Assembly (NCBI GenBank): GCA_964624465.1
Contig: CAZUZD010000139.1
Location: forward strand, 1 to 14,824
Direction of reading: 5' to 3'
DNA from: CAZUZD01 sp964624465
Lineage (GTDB): Bacteria > Planctomycetota > Planctomycetia > Isosphaerales > Isosphaeraceae
DNA length: 14,824 bases
Shown here: positions 13,720-14,824 of the stretch, in pieces
Layout of the letters: each line of letters begins with the position of its first letter
Position numbering within the stretch: the first letter of the stretch is position 1
Notes under the pieces: model-generated
What the model saw: the letters and a program-made list of their open reading frames with translations, nothing else
Database searches by the model: none
Told to the model about the DNA's origin: nothing
Translations under genes and position numbers: made by a program

Positions 13720-13748
13720 GTTATAGCCCGTTCCCGGGCGACCGAAAA
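13720..13748 (-). promoter_or_regulatory. candidate promoter of the S46 peptidase
   Basis: On the minus strand TATAAC (13725 down to 13720) matches the -10 consensus at 5 of 6 positions. A weak -35, TTTTCG (13748 down to 13743, 3 of 6), lies 17 bases upstream and coincides with the T-run of the preceding terminator. The -10 stands out in this GC-rich context. The leader would be about 65-70 bases. Confidence 0.42.
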
Positions 13749-13786
13749 CGCTCGGGCCCGCGACGGCGTTCCGTCGCGGGCCCGAG
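13744..13786 (-). terminator. intrinsic terminator after the radical SAM gene
   Basis: A perfect 16-base stem (13751-13766 with 13771-13786) closes a 4-base loop (CGTT). On the minus strand the stem is followed two bases later by TTTT (13747 down to 13744). It lies 35 bases past the radical SAM stop and upstream of the peptidase gene, so it should stop the radical SAM transcript before the peptidase. Confidence 0.8.
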
Positions 13787-13820
13787 TGCTCGATCCCGGT
13801 TGGCCGCCAGGGGTGGTGGC

Positions 13821-14824
13821 TCAGTACGTGTTGACGATGGCACGCTCGCCCCGGGTCATGTTCTGGACCATGGTGCGGGCGTGGTAGTGCATGGCGATGT
13901 GGAAGATGAAGTAGAGCACCAGGCCGGGGCGGCGGCGGACCTTGAGGAACCGCCAGAGGCGGCGTCGGTATTCGCGCCGCAGCTCCGGGTCGCGGACCCG
14001 CGTCATCAGCCGGACGAACAGCCCGAGGGCCTGAGCCAGGAACTTCGACTCGTCGACGATCCGCTGCACCGGGTGCTGCCGCCAGAACTCGCCGCGGGTG
14101 TTGCCGACCTCGAAGTTCGGGTCGTGGAACAGGGCCTCGATGCGCTCGAAGTAGGCCTTGGGGTCGTAAAGCTCCGAGAGCACCCGGATGTACCCGTCGA
14201 GGAGTTCTTCGCGGCTCATCTGCAGGGGCTTGATGTTCGTGCCGAACTCGGGCGGGTCGTTCAGGTCGAGGCGGCCGTCCTCGAGCAGGCGGTCGTAGAG
14301 CGGCGTCTTGGGGATGGCGTGGAGCATGCCGCTCATCGAGAACGGGATGCGGGCCTTGGTGATGAACTCGATCTGGCGGTCGAAGATGGTGGTGTCGTCG
14401 GAGTCGAACCCCATGATCATGCCGCACCAGACCTCCATCTGGGCGTCCTGGATCCGCTTGACCTTCTCCAGCAGCGTGCCGCCCTCGCGGACGTTCTGGA
14501 ACTTCTTGGTCTCGCGGAGCGCGTCCTCGTTGGGGCTCTCGATGCCGATGAACACCGAGATGAAGTTGGCCTCGGCCATCAGCTTCAGGAGCTCGGGGTC
14601 GTCGGCCAGATCGATCGAGGCCTCGGTGAACAGCGACATCTGGTAGCCGTGCTTTTTCTGCCAGTCGCCGACGGCCCGGATGATCGGCTTGATCGCCTTC
14701 TTGTTGCCGATCAGGTTGTCGTCGACGACGAACACGATGCGCATGCCGGCCTGGCGCATCGCCTCCAGCTCGGTGATCACCTGCTCGACGGTCTTGATCC
14801 GCGGCTTGCGCCCGAAGGTGACGA
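13821..14824 (-). CDS. B12-binding radical SAM protein with DUF4070-like C-terminus (partial, C-terminal part)
   Basis: The frame runs off the window's right edge; about 334 codons are visible, ending at TGA 13821-13823. Reading past position 14780 adds VTFGRKPRIKTVEQ, the segment that in this family directly follows the CxxxCxxC iron-sulfur motif, so the cluster-binding cysteines and the N-terminal cobalamin domain should lie just outside. Visible radical SAM core landmarks are FVVDDNLIGNKKA, LFTEASIDLADD, VFIGIESPN and GMIMGFDSDD. The last 150 or so residues resemble DUF4070. The family includes the hopanoid C-2 methylase HpnP and related lipid or natural-product methylases. Planctomycetes can make hopanoids, but the visible part does not single out HpnP. 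A strong terminator follows the gene. Confidence 0.85.
   Translation of the reverse strand, partial: VTFGRKPRIKTVEQVITELEAMRQAGMRIVFVVDDNLIGNKKAIKPIIRAVGDWQKKHGYQMSLFTEASIDLADDPELLKLMAEANFISVFIGIESPNEDALRETKKFQNVREGGTLLEKVKRIQDAQMEVWCGMIMGFDSDDTTIFDRQIEFITKARIPFSMSGMLHAIPKTPLYDRLLEDGRLDLNDPPEFGTNIKPLQMSREELLDGYIRVLSELYDPKAYFERIEALFHDPNFEVGNTRGEFWRQHPVQRIVDESKFLAQALGLFVRLMTRVRDPELRREYRRRLWRFLKVRRRPGLVLYFIFHIAMHYHARTMVQNMTRGERAIVNTY

Noticed and set aside
12631..14427. A long minus-strand frame spanning the peptidase and radical SAM genes
   Set aside because: It is a frame-shifted shadow that crosses the terminator at 13744-13786; the real products are in other frames.

Overview
The window is very GC-rich and looks like a planctomycete chromosome, most likely of the Isosphaeraceae type. 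This rests on gene content, not on a database match: a Pirellula/Verrucomicrobium-type heme-binding domain fused to a DUF6797-like and propeller protein, an S46 dipeptidyl-peptidase, a cobalamin-binding radical SAM protein with a DUF4070-like tail, and an EF-hand protein. Coding density is high, and no gap between genes exceeds 300 bases.

Layout. Positions 1-161 hold the end of an EF-hand protein (+). A REP doublet (176-303) separates it from a lipid A-type acyltransferase (307-1269, -). Next comes a minus-strand block, in transcription order: a DHDPS-like deaminase (8161-9072), an enolase-superfamily enzyme (6998-8101), a secreted diheme c-type/propeller protein (3679-6939), a proline-racemase-family 4-hydroxyproline 2-epimerase (2662-3606) and a DadA-like flavoprotein (1409-2665). 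Divergent from this block is a GntR/FCD regulator with two helix-turn-helix domains (9237-10172, +). A second REP doublet follows, and the regulator's stop codon lies inside it. Then come a methyltransferase with a coiled-coil tail (10436-11476, +), a terminator-like hairpin, an S46 peptidase (11559-13646, -), an intrinsic terminator, and the C-terminal part of a radical SAM protein (13821 to beyond 14824, -).

How the genes work together. The epimerase, flavoprotein and DHDPS-like enzyme match the first three steps of trans-4-hydroxy-L-proline breakdown: trans-4-hydroxy-L-proline to cis-4-hydroxy-D-proline, then 1-pyrroline-4-hydroxy-2-carboxylate, then 2-oxoglutarate semialdehyde. The enolase-superfamily member probably brings in a related compound (cis-3-hydroxy-L-proline or a proline betaine). 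The final semialdehyde dehydrogenase and a transporter are not in the window. The GntR regulator probably controls the block through a strong palindrome (9136-9157) that overlaps the -35 elements of both divergent directions.

The least explained parts are the large secreted diheme/propeller protein inside this amino-acid operon, the doubled helix-turn-helix of the regulator, and the two REPIN-like repeats abutting gene ends.
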